Source: Streptosporangiaceae bacterium
Lineage (GTDB): Bacteria > Actinomycetota > Actinomycetes > Streptosporangiales > Streptosporangiaceae
Assembly: GCA_030041195.1 (NCBI GenBank)
Contig: JASHOI010000661.1
Location: 1 to 15,502 of the forward strand
Reading direction: 5' to 3'
Length of the DNA: 15,502 nt
Shown: positions 6,023 to 13,397 of the stretch, piece by piece
Position numbering within the stretch: the stretch's first letter is position 1
How the letters are laid out: the number at the start of each line of letters is the position of its first letter
The notes under the pieces: model-generated
Seen by the model: the letters and a program-made list of their open reading frames with translations, nothing else
Database searches by the model: none
What the model was told of the DNA's origin: nothing
Made by a program: the position numbers and the translations under genes

Positions 6023-7333
6023 ATGCCCCACGTCCAGCCGCTACATGCCGACGACCCCAGTCACGTGGGCCGCTACCGGCTGAGTGGGCGGATCGCGGGG
6101 ATGCCAGGCGCCGGCCCGGCCTACCTTGCCAGGACCGCCGACGGCAGCGAGGTGACAATCACGCTGCTGGACGGCGACTGGACGTCCGACCCTGCCGAAC
6201 GGGACCGGTTCACCGCGGAGGCGAACGCCGCCTCAAGGGTCGCGCCGTTCTGCGCGGCACGGATCCTGGGGGCCGGATTCGAGGGCAAGCAGGCGTTCCT
6301 CGTCAGCGAGTACGTCCCGGGCCCCTCGCTGCGCGAGTACCTCACCGAGGAGGGGCCCTGGGAAGGCCGAGACCTCGAGGCGCTGGCCATCGGGACCGCC
6401 ACCGGGCTGGCAGCGATCCACCAGGCCGGGCTGGTACACGGGGACTTTGGCCCCGACCACGTCGTGCTGGGCACGGACGGCCCGCGGGTCATCGAGTTCG
6501 GGATCACCCCACCTTACGGTTCGGCAACCCCCGCCGCCGACATGCGCGCCTGGGCGCAGACCCTGCTGGTCGCGGCCGCCGGCGGACGCCAAGAGCCCGC
6601 CTATGAAGACCTGGAGCTGCTGCCCGAGCCGCTGCGCACGCTGGCGACCGAGTGCCTGTCCGGGGGCCCCGGTGACCAGCCGACGGCGCGTTCGGTCGTG
6701 ATGGAACTGCTCGGCGACAGCGAGCCGCCAGCCGGGGTTCTCGCGGAAGGGGCGAGGCGGGCGGCCCCAGCCGGGCTGCCGCCGGTCGTGGAGCCCAGCC
6801 AGGAACCACCGCGCCGGGGCCGGGGCCGGGGCCGCAGAGCGGTGACGCTGTGGTGGGCAACCGGCGTGGCGGTCTGCATCGTGGCCATCGCACTGGTCAT
6901 CCACATCGCGCAGAACAAGAGCGGCCAGCCCGCCCCGAGCCCGACCAGGACGGCGAGCCCGCACCCGAACGCGTCGCACTCAGCCAGTCCGGCGCACCCC
7001 GCCACGATCCCCGCGTCGCTGGCGGGCACCTGGTCCGGCCAGGTCATCCAGAACAGCTCGTCCGGCACGTTCAGCGTCACCGTCGACGTGACCCTGACCT
7101 CCGGCGCCACCGAGGGGTCGGTCCACTACTCGGGCCCGGGGTTCACCTGCAGCGATAACCTCAGCCTGGTGTCGGATGTGTTCAGCTCGCTCAAGATGGG
7201 CCAGGTAGTCGTCAAGGGCCCGTGCCAGCGCGGAACGGTCACGCTGATCCCGACCTCGTCGAGCACCCTGCAGTTCAGCTTCAAGGGCAAGGGCGCGCCC
7301 GCGGCCACGGGGATGCTGACAAAGACCACGTAG
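6023..7333 (+). CDS. Ser/Thr kinase-like membrane protein, probable pseudokinase with secreted domain
   Basis: The N-terminal 230 residues have the bacterial Ser/Thr kinase fold in order: a weak nucleotide loop (GRIAGMPGAGPAYLAR), a helix-C glutamate (E66), a hinge strand (AFLVSEYVPGPSLREYL) and a catalytic-loop region. Key residues are changed. The VAIK lysine is T47 (VTIT), HRDxKxxN reads HGDFGPDH (139-146, with D141 kept but Lys and Asn lost), and DFG is EFG (158-160). Only about 12 residues separate EFG from the conserved D173, so the activation segment and APE motif are essentially missing. Catalysis is therefore unlikely. A Pro/Arg-rich linker precedes one transmembrane helix (274-296), an S/T/P-rich stalk (300-328), and a beta-rich outer domain (331-436) with C376 and C401, probably a disulphide. 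GGAG sits 7 nt before the ATG. It ends 6 bp from the converging phosphatase gene. Confidence 0.9.
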   Translation: MPHVQPLHADDPSHVGRYRLSGRIAGMPGAGPAYLARTADGSEVTITLLDGDWTSDPAERDRFTAEANAASRVAPFCAARILGAGFEGKQAFLVSEYVPGPSLREYLTEEGPWEGRDLEALAIGTATGLAAIHQAGLVHGDFGPDHVVLGTDGPRVIEFGITPPYGSATPAADMRAWAQTLLVAAAGGRQEPAYEDLELLPEPLRTLATECLSGGPGDQPTARSVVMELLGDSEPPAGVLAEGARRAAPAGLPPVVEPSQEPPRRGRGRGRRAVTLWWATGVAVCIVAIALVIHIAQNKSGQPAPSPTRTASPHPNASHSASPAHPATIPASLAGTWSGQVIQNSSSGTFSVTVDVTLTSGATEGSVHYSGPGFTCSDNLSLVSDVFSSLKMGQVVVKGPCQRGTVTLIPTSSSTLQFSFKGKGAPAATGMLTKTT

Positions 7334-7339
7334 AACCGG

Positions 7340-8281
7340 TCAGGCGTCCCGCTCCGGGTCCGTGCTCTCCAGCAGGCCGATCAGCTCGCCGAACAGCGGC
7401 GGCGCGGCCGCGACCGTCATCGACGGGCTCGGCGACCTGCCGTGCAGCCCGGTGACCTTGGCGCCGGCCTCGGCCGCGATCAGCCCGCCCGCCGCGATGT
7501 CCCAGAGGTTGACGCCCCGCTCGTAGTAGGCGTCCACGGTTCCCGAGGCCACCGAGCACAGGTCCACGGCTGCCGACCCGCCGCGCCGGATGTCGCGCAC
7601 CCGGGGCAGCACCGCCGCCAGCACCTCGCCCTGGACCTGCCGGCGCCCGGCCTCGTACCCGAAGCCCGTCGCCACCAGCGCCTGGGCGAGCGGCACGTCA
7701 CGGTTGCAGGCCAGCCTGGTCGGGGATCCGGTGTCCTCGCCGCGCCAGTCCAGGGCGCCCGAGCTCAGCCACGCGCCGGTGCCCAGCCCCGCGCTATACA
7801 GCTCGTCCCGCCGCGGGACGAACACCGCCCCAGCCACGACGGTGCCGTCCACCTCGGCGGCGATGCTGACCGCCCAGTCCGGAAGCCCGTACAGGTAGTT
7901 GACGCTGCCGTCCAGCGGGTCCACGATCCAGCGGACGGCCGTGATTTTCCCGCCCGTCCCCCCCGGCCCGCCCGTCCCCCCCTTCCCGCCCGTCCCCCCA
8001 GGCCCCTGCCCGTCCCGGGGGCCGGTCTCGCCGCCCTCCTCGCCGAGGATCCGGTCGCCGGGCCGCTCCTCGGCGATCAGGCCCCTGATCAGTGCCTCAG
8101 CCGACCGGTCGGCCTCGGTCACCACGTCGGTGGGGCTGGACTTGGTGGCCACCACCTCCGGACGGCCGCCGCTGCCGATCAGCAGCCGGCCGGCGTCCAC
8201 CGCCACCTTGCACGCCAGGTCCAGCAGGCCGGCCGTGCTCTCGGTCTCCGCCGCGGTCATCCGGTCACCCCGCTCGCTCAT
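7340..8281 (-). CDS. Inositol monophosphatase family protein (SuhB-like) with Gly-rich insertion
   Basis: A Mg2+-dependent phosphatase of the inositol monophosphatase superfamily; in actinobacteria such enzymes make free inositol or act on other sugar or nucleotide phosphates. Metal-binding motifs are all present: GEE with E81, DPLDGS with D121 and D124, and WDIAAGG with D261. The protein is 313 residues from the ATG at 8281, whose ATGA overlaps the ferrochelatase stop, suggesting translational coupling. An ATG at 8260 is a possible later start. Between GEE and DPLDG lies an unusual insertion of about 25 residues made of GGTGGK/GGTGGP hexapeptides (about 95-112), expected to be a flexible surface loop next to the mobile metal loop. 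The core motifs suggest an active enzyme. Which phosphate it acts on cannot be decided here. Confidence 0.93.
   Translation of the reverse strand: MSERGDRMTAAETESTAGLLDLACKVAVDAGRLLIGSGGRPEVVATKSSPTDVVTEADRSAEALIRGLIAEERPGDRILGEEGGETGPRDGQGPGGTGGKGGTGGPGGTGGKITAVRWIVDPLDGSVNYLYGLPDWAVSIAAEVDGTVVAGAVFVPRRDELYSAGLGTGAWLSSGALDWRGEDTGSPTRLACNRDVPLAQALVATGFGYEAGRRQVQGEVLAAVLPRVRDIRRGGSAAVDLCSVASGTVDAYYERGVNLWDIAAGGLIAAEAGAKVTGLHGRSPSPSMTVAAAPPLFGELIGLLESTDPERDA
7949..8002 (-). repeat. 18-bp tandem G-rich repeat, 3 copies, in phosphatase gene
   Basis: Three imperfect copies of CCCGCCCGTCCCCCC plus a 2-3 base variable end run at an 18-bp period (GT steps at 7956, 7974 and 7992), with a degenerate trace to about 8017. 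Each encodes a GGTGGx hexapeptide on the minus strand. The minus strand carries many runs of three to seven G separated by one to three bases, matching the pattern for G-quadruplexes in the coding strand and its mRNA. Confidence 0.85.
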
Positions 8282-9315
8282 TCCGCGGCCCGCGGCCGGG
8301 CCGCGCCCGCACCGCAGCAGCCGCTGCCGCACACGCCGACCGTCGGCCCCAGGCCGCCGAGGGCCCGCGGCGGCAGCCCGTCCTGCCGTTCGGCCACCAG
8401 CTCGGTGATCATGGCGACGAACCGGGGATCGGTGCTCGGTGTCGCCGCGCGCGCCAGCGGCAGGCCGAGCCGCTCGGCCTGCCGCACCGCCTCCACGTCG
8501 AGGTCGAAGACGACCTCCATGTGATCGGAGACGAAGCCGATCGGGACCACCACGACCGCGCTGGACCCCGACTCGGCCAGCCCGGTGAGGCAGTCCCCGA
8601 TGTCAGGGCTGAGCCAGGGCACCGACGGCGGGCCGCTGCGGCTCTGGTAGACCAGCCGCCACGAATCAGCGCGGCCGAGCCGCTCGGCCACCAGGCGTGA
8701 CGCCTCGGCCAGCTGCCTGGAGTACGCACCCCCGGCCGGACCGCTGGCCGCGGCCATCGTTTCGGGGATGCTGTGCGCAGTGAAGACAAGATCATAAGTG
8801 CCCTGAACGGGTAGCGGCAGCGACTCGGCTGCGCTGCGCGCGGCGTCGGCAAACGGCTCGATGAAACCCGGGTGGTTGAAGAACTGCCGCAGCTTGTCGA
8901 TCCGCGGGGCGCCCGGCACCGCCGCCCTGGCCCGCTCGATGTCCTCCAGGTACTGCCTGCAACTCGAATAGCAGCTGTAAGCGGACGTGACGAACGCTAT
9001 CGCGTGCCGCCTGCCGTCGGCGGCCATGGCCGCCACCGTGTCGGTGAGCAGCGGATCCCAGTTCCGGTTTCCCCAGTAGACGGGCAGGTCGACGCCGCTG
9101 GCCGCGAAGTCCTTCTCGACCGCGGCGAGCAGGTCACGGCACTGCTGGTTGATCGGGCTGACCCCGCCGAACCGGTAGTAGTGCTCGGCGACGTGCTCCA
9201 GCCGCTCCCGCGGCACGCCGCGGCCGCGGGTGACGTTCTCCAGGAACGGCACCACGTCGTCCCGTCCCTCGGGGCCGCCGAACGAGACAAGCAGGAACGA
9301 GTCATAGCGGGGCAT
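8278..9315 (-). CDS. hemH: Ferrochelatase (probably coproporphyrin ferrochelatase)
   Basis: It inserts Fe2+ into a porphyrin, and in actinobacteria most likely into coproporphyrin III in the coproporphyrin-dependent haem pathway (cpfC in newer naming). It is a 345-residue cytosolic protein from the ATG at 9315; upstream in-frame residues are Arg-rich and look non-coding. Family motifs are SFGGPEGRDDVVPFLENV at the N-terminus, GGVSPIN, the catalytic histidine H181 in FTAHSIPE, and E267 in GFVSDHMEVVFDLD. C119 in SSCRQY together with C329, C333 and C334 in the C-terminal CGSGCC fit the four-cysteine [2Fe-2S] site known in actinobacterial enzymes. The ribosome site is weak (GGATGG 5-10 nt upstream). 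It lies 56 nt after the transglycosylase-like gene and overlaps the phosphatase gene by 4 nt. Confidence 0.96.
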   Translation of the reverse strand: MPRYDSFLLVSFGGPEGRDDVVPFLENVTRGRGVPRERLEHVAEHYYRFGGVSPINQQCRDLLAAVEKDFAASGVDLPVYWGNRNWDPLLTDTVAAMAADGRRHAIAFVTSAYSCYSSCRQYLEDIERARAAVPGAPRIDKLRQFFNHPGFIEPFADAARSAAESLPLPVQGTYDLVFTAHSIPETMAAASGPAGGAYSRQLAEASRLVAERLGRADSWRLVYQSRSGPPSVPWLSPDIGDCLTGLAESGSSAVVVVPIGFVSDHMEVVFDLDVEAVRQAERLGLPLARAATPSTDPRFVAMITELVAERQDGLPPRALGGLGPTVGVCGSGCCGAGAARPRAAE

Positions 9316-9371
9316 GGAACCATCCAACCAGGCCTGGCGGACTGCCTCGTGAGGACGCCGGCAGTGCCAGG

Positions 9372-10526
9372 TCAGGAATAGTCCTGGGCGTACTCGGCGG
9401 CGAGCGCGAGCACCTCGCTGACGTACCAGTCCGCGTGGTTGTAGTCGAAGATGGCGGCGGACAGCGAGGCGCCCCCGGCCGCGGCCCCGTCGGCGCACAG
9501 CATCCTCGCGGCCGACGGCACCGCGTCATAGGGGTTCATGATGTTCGGCGCACCGGTCTGGCCGAACCCGTCGATGCCCCAGATGGCCCACGTGGAGGGC
9601 AGGAACTGCATCGGCCCGAGCGCGCCCGCCGACGACGGGCCGTCGTTGGTCCCGTCCGCGCTCTCGATCTGGCCGATGGCGGCCAGCACGGTCCAGGACA
9701 GCCCGGGACAGTAATCGGCGGCCGAGTCCTGGAACAACTGCAGGTACGTCGTCGGCAGCTGGCTGGAGCTTGGCTTCGTCACCGGGAGCTGCTGCTGCCG
9801 CAGGCTGACGATCTCGCCCGAGGGCCCGAGCACGGTCTTGACCTCCGCGATCAGCTTGGTCAGGCTGACGCCCGGCGCGCTGATCAGCGCGGCCACGCGG
9901 TGCACGAGGCCGAGCTGGGCGGAAAGCTGAGTGTCGACGAGCAGGTCGACTCCCTCGATGCCCAGCGAGGCAGCGGCGCCGAACCGGACCGTCCGCGTGG
10001 TCGCGCCGGCGAGCTGATAGCTGGCTCCGGTGCGCAGGCCGAGGCTGGCGCGCGCGGTGTCGGCGGCGACGAACTCCCCACCGGCCAGGGCCGTCCAGAA
10101 GGGCTGGTCCGAGGCGGTCTGCAGGGGTACCCAGGACCGGAACTGCGCCGGGTTCACGCCGATGACGCTGACCGGCCGCCCGCCCGCCTTGATCTCCGCG
10201 CCGTCGAACGCGATCAGGTTCCGCACCCCGCTGATCTTGTTCAGCCTGGCCAGCTGCTGGCTGGAAAGCCCGGTTCGCGAGACGATCAGCAGGTCCGGCA
10301 GGATGATCTGCCGGAACGAGGCCGCTGCGGCGTGCGGAGAGGCTGGTGCTGCCGCCGCCGGCGCTATGGGTACTTTGCCCGATTCCCCCGAGGCGGGCTG
10401 GATGATCCCGGCGTAGGCGCCGACGCCGACCAGGACGAGCGCACCGCACCCCGCCACGCCGCGGAGCATGAAGGGTCTGGAAATGGTGGCACGTCGCCCG
10501 AGGCCCTCGATCAGCCGTCCCATCAT
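9372..10526 (-). CDS. Secreted lytic transglycosylase-like protein with MacB-core-like N-terminal domain
   Basis: A 384-residue exported protein. An N-terminal hydrophobic segment (about 22-42, LRGVAGCGALVLVGVG) acts as signal or anchor. The C-terminal 120 residues resemble MltB/SLT-type lytic transglycosylases: WTVLAAIGQIESADG with candidate catalytic E288, SSAGALGPMQFLPSTW, the NIMNPYDAVPSAARMLC segment, and a final AIFDYNHADWYVSEVL. Such enzymes cut the glycan strands of peptidoglycan. Residues about 75-235 (LPDLLIVSRTGLSSQQLARL, SVIGVNPAQFRSW, VAALISAPGVSLTKLIAEVK) resemble the periplasmic core domain of MacB/FtsX-type permeases, without any permease. The start is the ATG at 10526, which lies 8 nt after TAGGGT and has no good ribosome site, so a leaderless mRNA is possible. 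An in-frame ATG at 10595 is less likely. Confidence 0.88.
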   Translation of the reverse strand: MMGRLIEGLGRRATISRPFMLRGVAGCGALVLVGVGAYAGIIQPASGESGKVPIAPAAAAPASPHAAAASFRQIILPDLLIVSRTGLSSQQLARLNKISGVRNLIAFDGAEIKAGGRPVSVIGVNPAQFRSWVPLQTASDQPFWTALAGGEFVAADTARASLGLRTGASYQLAGATTRTVRFGAAASLGIEGVDLLVDTQLSAQLGLVHRVAALISAPGVSLTKLIAEVKTVLGPSGEIVSLRQQQLPVTKPSSSQLPTTYLQLFQDSAADYCPGLSWTVLAAIGQIESADGTNDGPSSAGALGPMQFLPSTWAIWGIDGFGQTGAPNIMNPYDAVPSAARMLCADGAAAGGASLSAAIFDYNHADWYVSEVLALAAEYAQDYS

Positions 10527-10657
10527 CGCGTTACACCCTAACCCGGCGCATAGCCGCTCCGAAATGGACAGTACCGAATTGCCGGTCCGCGGCATAGCCG
10601 CCGCTGACGGAACGTCATAAGCCTGAGATACGGTTCATCACGGAGGTTGGCGAAGGA
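10527..10657. promoter_or_regulatory. Divergent promoter region, transglycosylase / MFS genes
   Basis: These 131 bp separate divergent starts. On the minus strand TAGGGT (10535-10540 read in reverse) is a TANNNT -10 candidate ending 8 nt before the ATG, which would put transcription start at or near the codon. On the plus strand TACGGT (10629-10634) is a -10 candidate 24 nt before the MFS start, followed by GGAGG (10642-10646). GCGGC-ATA-GCCGC near 10590 is a short dyad. No strong -35 boxes are seen. Confidence 0.4.
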
Positions 10658-11911
10658 ATGCTGCAGGTCAGGGAGCGGGGCGAGCGGCGCGGGAACCCGT
10701 TCCTTGAAGTCCTCGCCAGGCCGGGCGCGTGGCGATTTTCGGCCGCGGGCGCGATTGGCCGGATGCCGATGTCCATGTTTGGCCTCGGCACGGTGCTGCT
10801 GGTCGCCTCGGTGACCGGCAGCTACGGGCAGGCCGGGATCGTGGCCGCGGCAGGCTCGGTCGGCTACGCGGTCTGCGCGCCGCAGGCCGCCAGGCTGGCC
10901 GACCGGTTCGGGCAGCGCCGGGTGCTGGTGCCGCTCGCCGCGTTCTTCGCCGTCTGCACGCTGGCGCTCATCGGCTGCGCCGAGTTGCACGCCCCGCTGT
11001 GGGCGCTGCTGATCAGCGGCGGTCTCGCCGGGGCCTCGATGCCGTCCCTCGGCTCCATGGTCAGGGCCCGGTGGAGCGCGCTGCTCGGTGACTCGCCGCT
11101 GCTGCACACCGCGTTCTCGCTCGAGTCGGTCGCCGACGAGACGATCTTCGTGATCGGCCCGGCTGTGGTCACGCTGCTCGCGACCGAGGTATATCCCGCC
11201 GCCGGGGTGGCCGTGGCCATGGTGGCCTGCGTCGGCGGGACGCTGCTGTTCGCCGCGCAGCGCCGCACCGAGCCCCCGGTGACCAGCACCGTGCCGCGCA
11301 GCCATGGCGGATTCGCCCTCCCCGCGCCGGGCCTGGTCACGCTGGCGCCGGTCTACTTCTGCATGGGCGCGATGTTCGCCACGATCGACCTGTCGACCGT
11401 GGATTTCGCCCAGGAGCACGGGCACAAGCCGCTGGCCGGGTTCATCCTCGGCGCGTACGCGCTCGGCAGCGCCGTCGGCGGCCTCTGCTACGGGTCCAGG
11501 TCCTGGCCGGGGCCTGTGCACCGCAGGTTCGCGATCACACTGTGCCTGGTCACCGCCGGAACGGCGACCTTCTGGGCCATGCCCAGCCTGGTCGTTCTCG
11601 CGGTCGTTATCTTCTGCTCCGGGCTGGGCATCTCGCCGACGTTCATTTCCGGCTTCAGCCTGATCGACCAGCAGGCGCCGGCCAGCCGGCGCACCGAGGG
11701 GATGGCGTGGCTCACGTCGGCGATCTCGGTCGGCGTCGCCGCCGGCTCGTCGATCGCCGGCCAGATCATCGACGCGGCCGGGGCCCGCTGGGGCTACGTG
11801 TTCGCCGCCGGGTGCGGTGCGACGGCCGCGATAGCGTGCCTGCTGGGCCTGCGCAGGCTGCGCGTGGTGCCGGTGCACGCGGAACCGGCACAATGGGCCG
11901 ATGCGGAGTAA
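10658..11911 (+). CDS. MFS transporter
   Basis: A 417-residue integral membrane protein of the major facilitator superfamily with about a dozen hydrophobic segments. The signature loop between helices 2 and 3 is present as RLADRFGQRRVL (residues 79-90). The N-terminal GAIGRMPMSMFGLGTVLLV (32-50) is typical of an actinobacterial group of putative exporters. The substrate cannot be predicted. GGAGG lies 11 nt before the ATG. The gene overlaps the lactone oxidase start by 11 nt, so the two are probably made together, which may mean that it moves a sugar acid, its lactone, or a toxic by-product. This link is inference. Confidence 0.93.
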   Translation: MLQVRERGERRGNPFLEVLARPGAWRFSAAGAIGRMPMSMFGLGTVLLVASVTGSYGQAGIVAAAGSVGYAVCAPQAARLADRFGQRRVLVPLAAFFAVCTLALIGCAELHAPLWALLISGGLAGASMPSLGSMVRARWSALLGDSPLLHTAFSLESVADETIFVIGPAVVTLLATEVYPAAGVAVAMVACVGGTLLFAAQRRTEPPVTSTVPRSHGGFALPAPGLVTLAPVYFCMGAMFATIDLSTVDFAQEHGHKPLAGFILGAYALGSAVGGLCYGSRSWPGPVHRRFAITLCLVTAGTATFWAMPSLVVLAVVIFCSGLGISPTFISGFSLIDQQAPASRRTEGMAWLTSAISVGVAAGSSIAGQIIDAAGARWGYVFAAGCGATAAIACLLGLRRLRVVPVHAEPAQWADAE

Positions 11912-13220
11912 TGACCCGCCGCCGGTGATGTGGCGGAACTGGGCGGGCAACCAGTCGGCGCGGCCGCGCAGGTCCGCCCTGCCGCGCTCGTCGGAAGAGG
12001 TGGCCGACGAGGTCCGCAAGGCGGCCGCCGACGGGCTGACCCTCCGGATGGCCGGCACCGGGCATTCGTTCACGCCGGCCGCGGCCACCGACGGCGTGCT
12101 GCTGTACCCGGGCGGGATGACCAGCATCAGATCGGTGGACACGGCCGCGGGCCTGGTCACGGTCGAGGCCGGCTGCCCGCTGCGCGTGCTCAACGCCGCG
12201 CTGCTCGCCCGGGGCCTTTCGCTGGCGAACATGGGTGACATCCAGGTGCAGACCGTGGCCGGCGCGATCCAGACCGGGACCCACGGTACCGGCCGCGACA
12301 TCGGCGGCATGGCGGCCCAGGTGGCCGGCCTGGAACTGGTCCTGGCGGACGGAACCATCACGTCGTGCACCGCCGACTCGCCCGCCGACGGCCTGTTCGA
12401 CGCCGCGCGGGTCGGGCTTGGCGCACTCGGGGTGGTGACCGCCGTCACGTTCCGGGTAGTTCCGGCATTTCTCCTTGAGGCCAGGGAGGAACCGATGCGG
12501 TGGTCCGAGGTGATTTCCCGGCTGGACGAGCTGACCTCAGAGAACGAGCACTTCGAGTTCTACTGGTTCCCGCACACCGAGGGCTGCCTGACCAAGCGCA
12601 ACAACCGGTCGCCCGGGCCGCCGCGGCCGCTGCCCAGGTGGCGGTACCTGCTCGATGACGAGTTCCTGTCGAACACGGTGTTCGGGGCCACCTGCAGGCT
12701 CGGCCACGCCGTTCCCGGGGTGATCAAGACGGTTAACGGCGCGGCCGGGAAGGCTCTCGGCTCGCGCACTTACGTCGACGCCGCGTACCGGGTGTTCACC
12801 AGCCCGCGGCGGGTCCGGTTCAAGGAGGAGGAGTACGCGATCCCGCGCGAGTCCCTGGCCGGCGTGCTCGCCGAGATCAGGGCCCTGTTCGCCCGCCGGG
12901 ACTGGCGGATCAGCTTCCCGATCGAGGTCAGGGTCACTCCAGGCGACGATCCCTGGCTGTCAACCGCCTTCGGCCGCGACAGCGCCTACATCGCGATCCA
13001 CGTCTTCCATTCTTCGCCGCACGAGGAGTACTTCCGCGACGTGGAGGCCCTGATGACAGCCGTCGCCGGGCGGCCGCACTGGGGCAAGATGCATACCAGA
13101 AGCGCGGAGTACCTTCGTCAGGCGTACCCTAAGCACGGGGACTTTGTCGCGCTGCGCGGCAAACTCGATCCCGAGCGCCGGTTCGGCAACCCTTACCTGA
13201 CTCAGGTGCTGGGCCCGTGA
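11901..13220 (+). CDS. D-arabinono-1,4-lactone / L-gulono-1,4-lactone oxidase family protein
   Basis: A flavoprotein of the vanillyl-alcohol-oxidase fold that oxidises a sugar-1,4-lactone, as in vitamin C-type synthesis in eukaryotes; in bacteria the natural substrate is often unclear. The N-terminal FAD domain has RMAGTGHSFTPAAATDG with H55 at the position used for covalent FAD in some members, GDIQVQTVAGAIQTGTHGTG, and LGALGVVTAVTF. The C-terminal ALO domain has FEFYWFPHT, EEYAIPRESL, FPIEVR and the active-site-associated RPHWGK (H393, K396). It closely resembles my memory of M. tuberculosis Rv1771 (L-gulono-1,4-lactone dehydrogenase). It is 439 residues from the ATG at 11901, which overlaps the MFS stop. 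By comparison with Rv1771 an ATG at 11928 (MWRNWAGNQ) is also possible; neither has a clear ribosome site. The related alditol oxidases are an alternative. Confidence 0.93.
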   Translation: MRSNDPPPVMWRNWAGNQSARPRRSALPRSSEEVADEVRKAAADGLTLRMAGTGHSFTPAAATDGVLLYPGGMTSIRSVDTAAGLVTVEAGCPLRVLNAALLARGLSLANMGDIQVQTVAGAIQTGTHGTGRDIGGMAAQVAGLELVLADGTITSCTADSPADGLFDAARVGLGALGVVTAVTFRVVPAFLLEAREEPMRWSEVISRLDELTSENEHFEFYWFPHTEGCLTKRNNRSPGPPRPLPRWRYLLDDEFLSNTVFGATCRLGHAVPGVIKTVNGAAGKALGSRTYVDAAYRVFTSPRRVRFKEEEYAIPRESLAGVLAEIRALFARRDWRISFPIEVRVTPGDDPWLSTAFGRDSAYIAIHVFHSSPHEEYFRDVEALMTAVAGRPHWGKMHTRSAEYLRQAYPKHGDFVALRGKLDPERRFGNPYLTQVLGP

Positions 13221-13397
13221 CCGCCGGGGAAAGCCGACATGATCTGTCGGAGGAAGCGCGCTTGAGGGGCGGCGCGGGAAGGAAGCACCGTTGATGGAGC
13301 CGCGCAGGAATGGCACGCCGGGCGGGCCGCGCTAGTGGAGGGCGAGACAGCGTCGGCTGTGGGCTCCGCGGGCGGCAAACCAAGCGGAGCGGGCGGT
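13221..13397 (+). promoter_or_regulatory. Intergenic region before the TetR gene, with 17-bp dyad
   Basis: A 177-bp gap with a perfect dyad CCGACA-TGATC-TGTCGG at 13234-13250. It begins 14 nt after the lactone oxidase stop codon and 148 nt before the chosen TetR start. The 17-bp length and 5-bp centre fit a TetR-type operator, or a short terminator stem for the upstream gene; there is no T run. The remainder is GC-rich without clear promoter boxes. An in-frame GTG at 13335 would extend the TetR protein by 21 low-complexity residues. Confidence 0.4.

Noticed and set aside
5781..6083. 100-codon plus-strand open frame in the divergent gap
   Set aside because: No ribosome site, it overlaps the kinase-like gene start by 61 bp, and its translation has no known pattern.
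7949..8017. C-rich repeat considered as a CRISPR-like or satellite array
   Set aside because: Period is 18 bp with no spacers, in frame within the phosphatase gene, and it encodes hexapeptides; it is a coding microsatellite.
10538..12448. 636-codon minus-strand open frame opposite the MFS and lactone oxidase genes
   Set aside because: It is antisense to two proteins with clear family motifs, and its sequence is an Arg/Gly/Ala/Pro-rich shadow with no domain.
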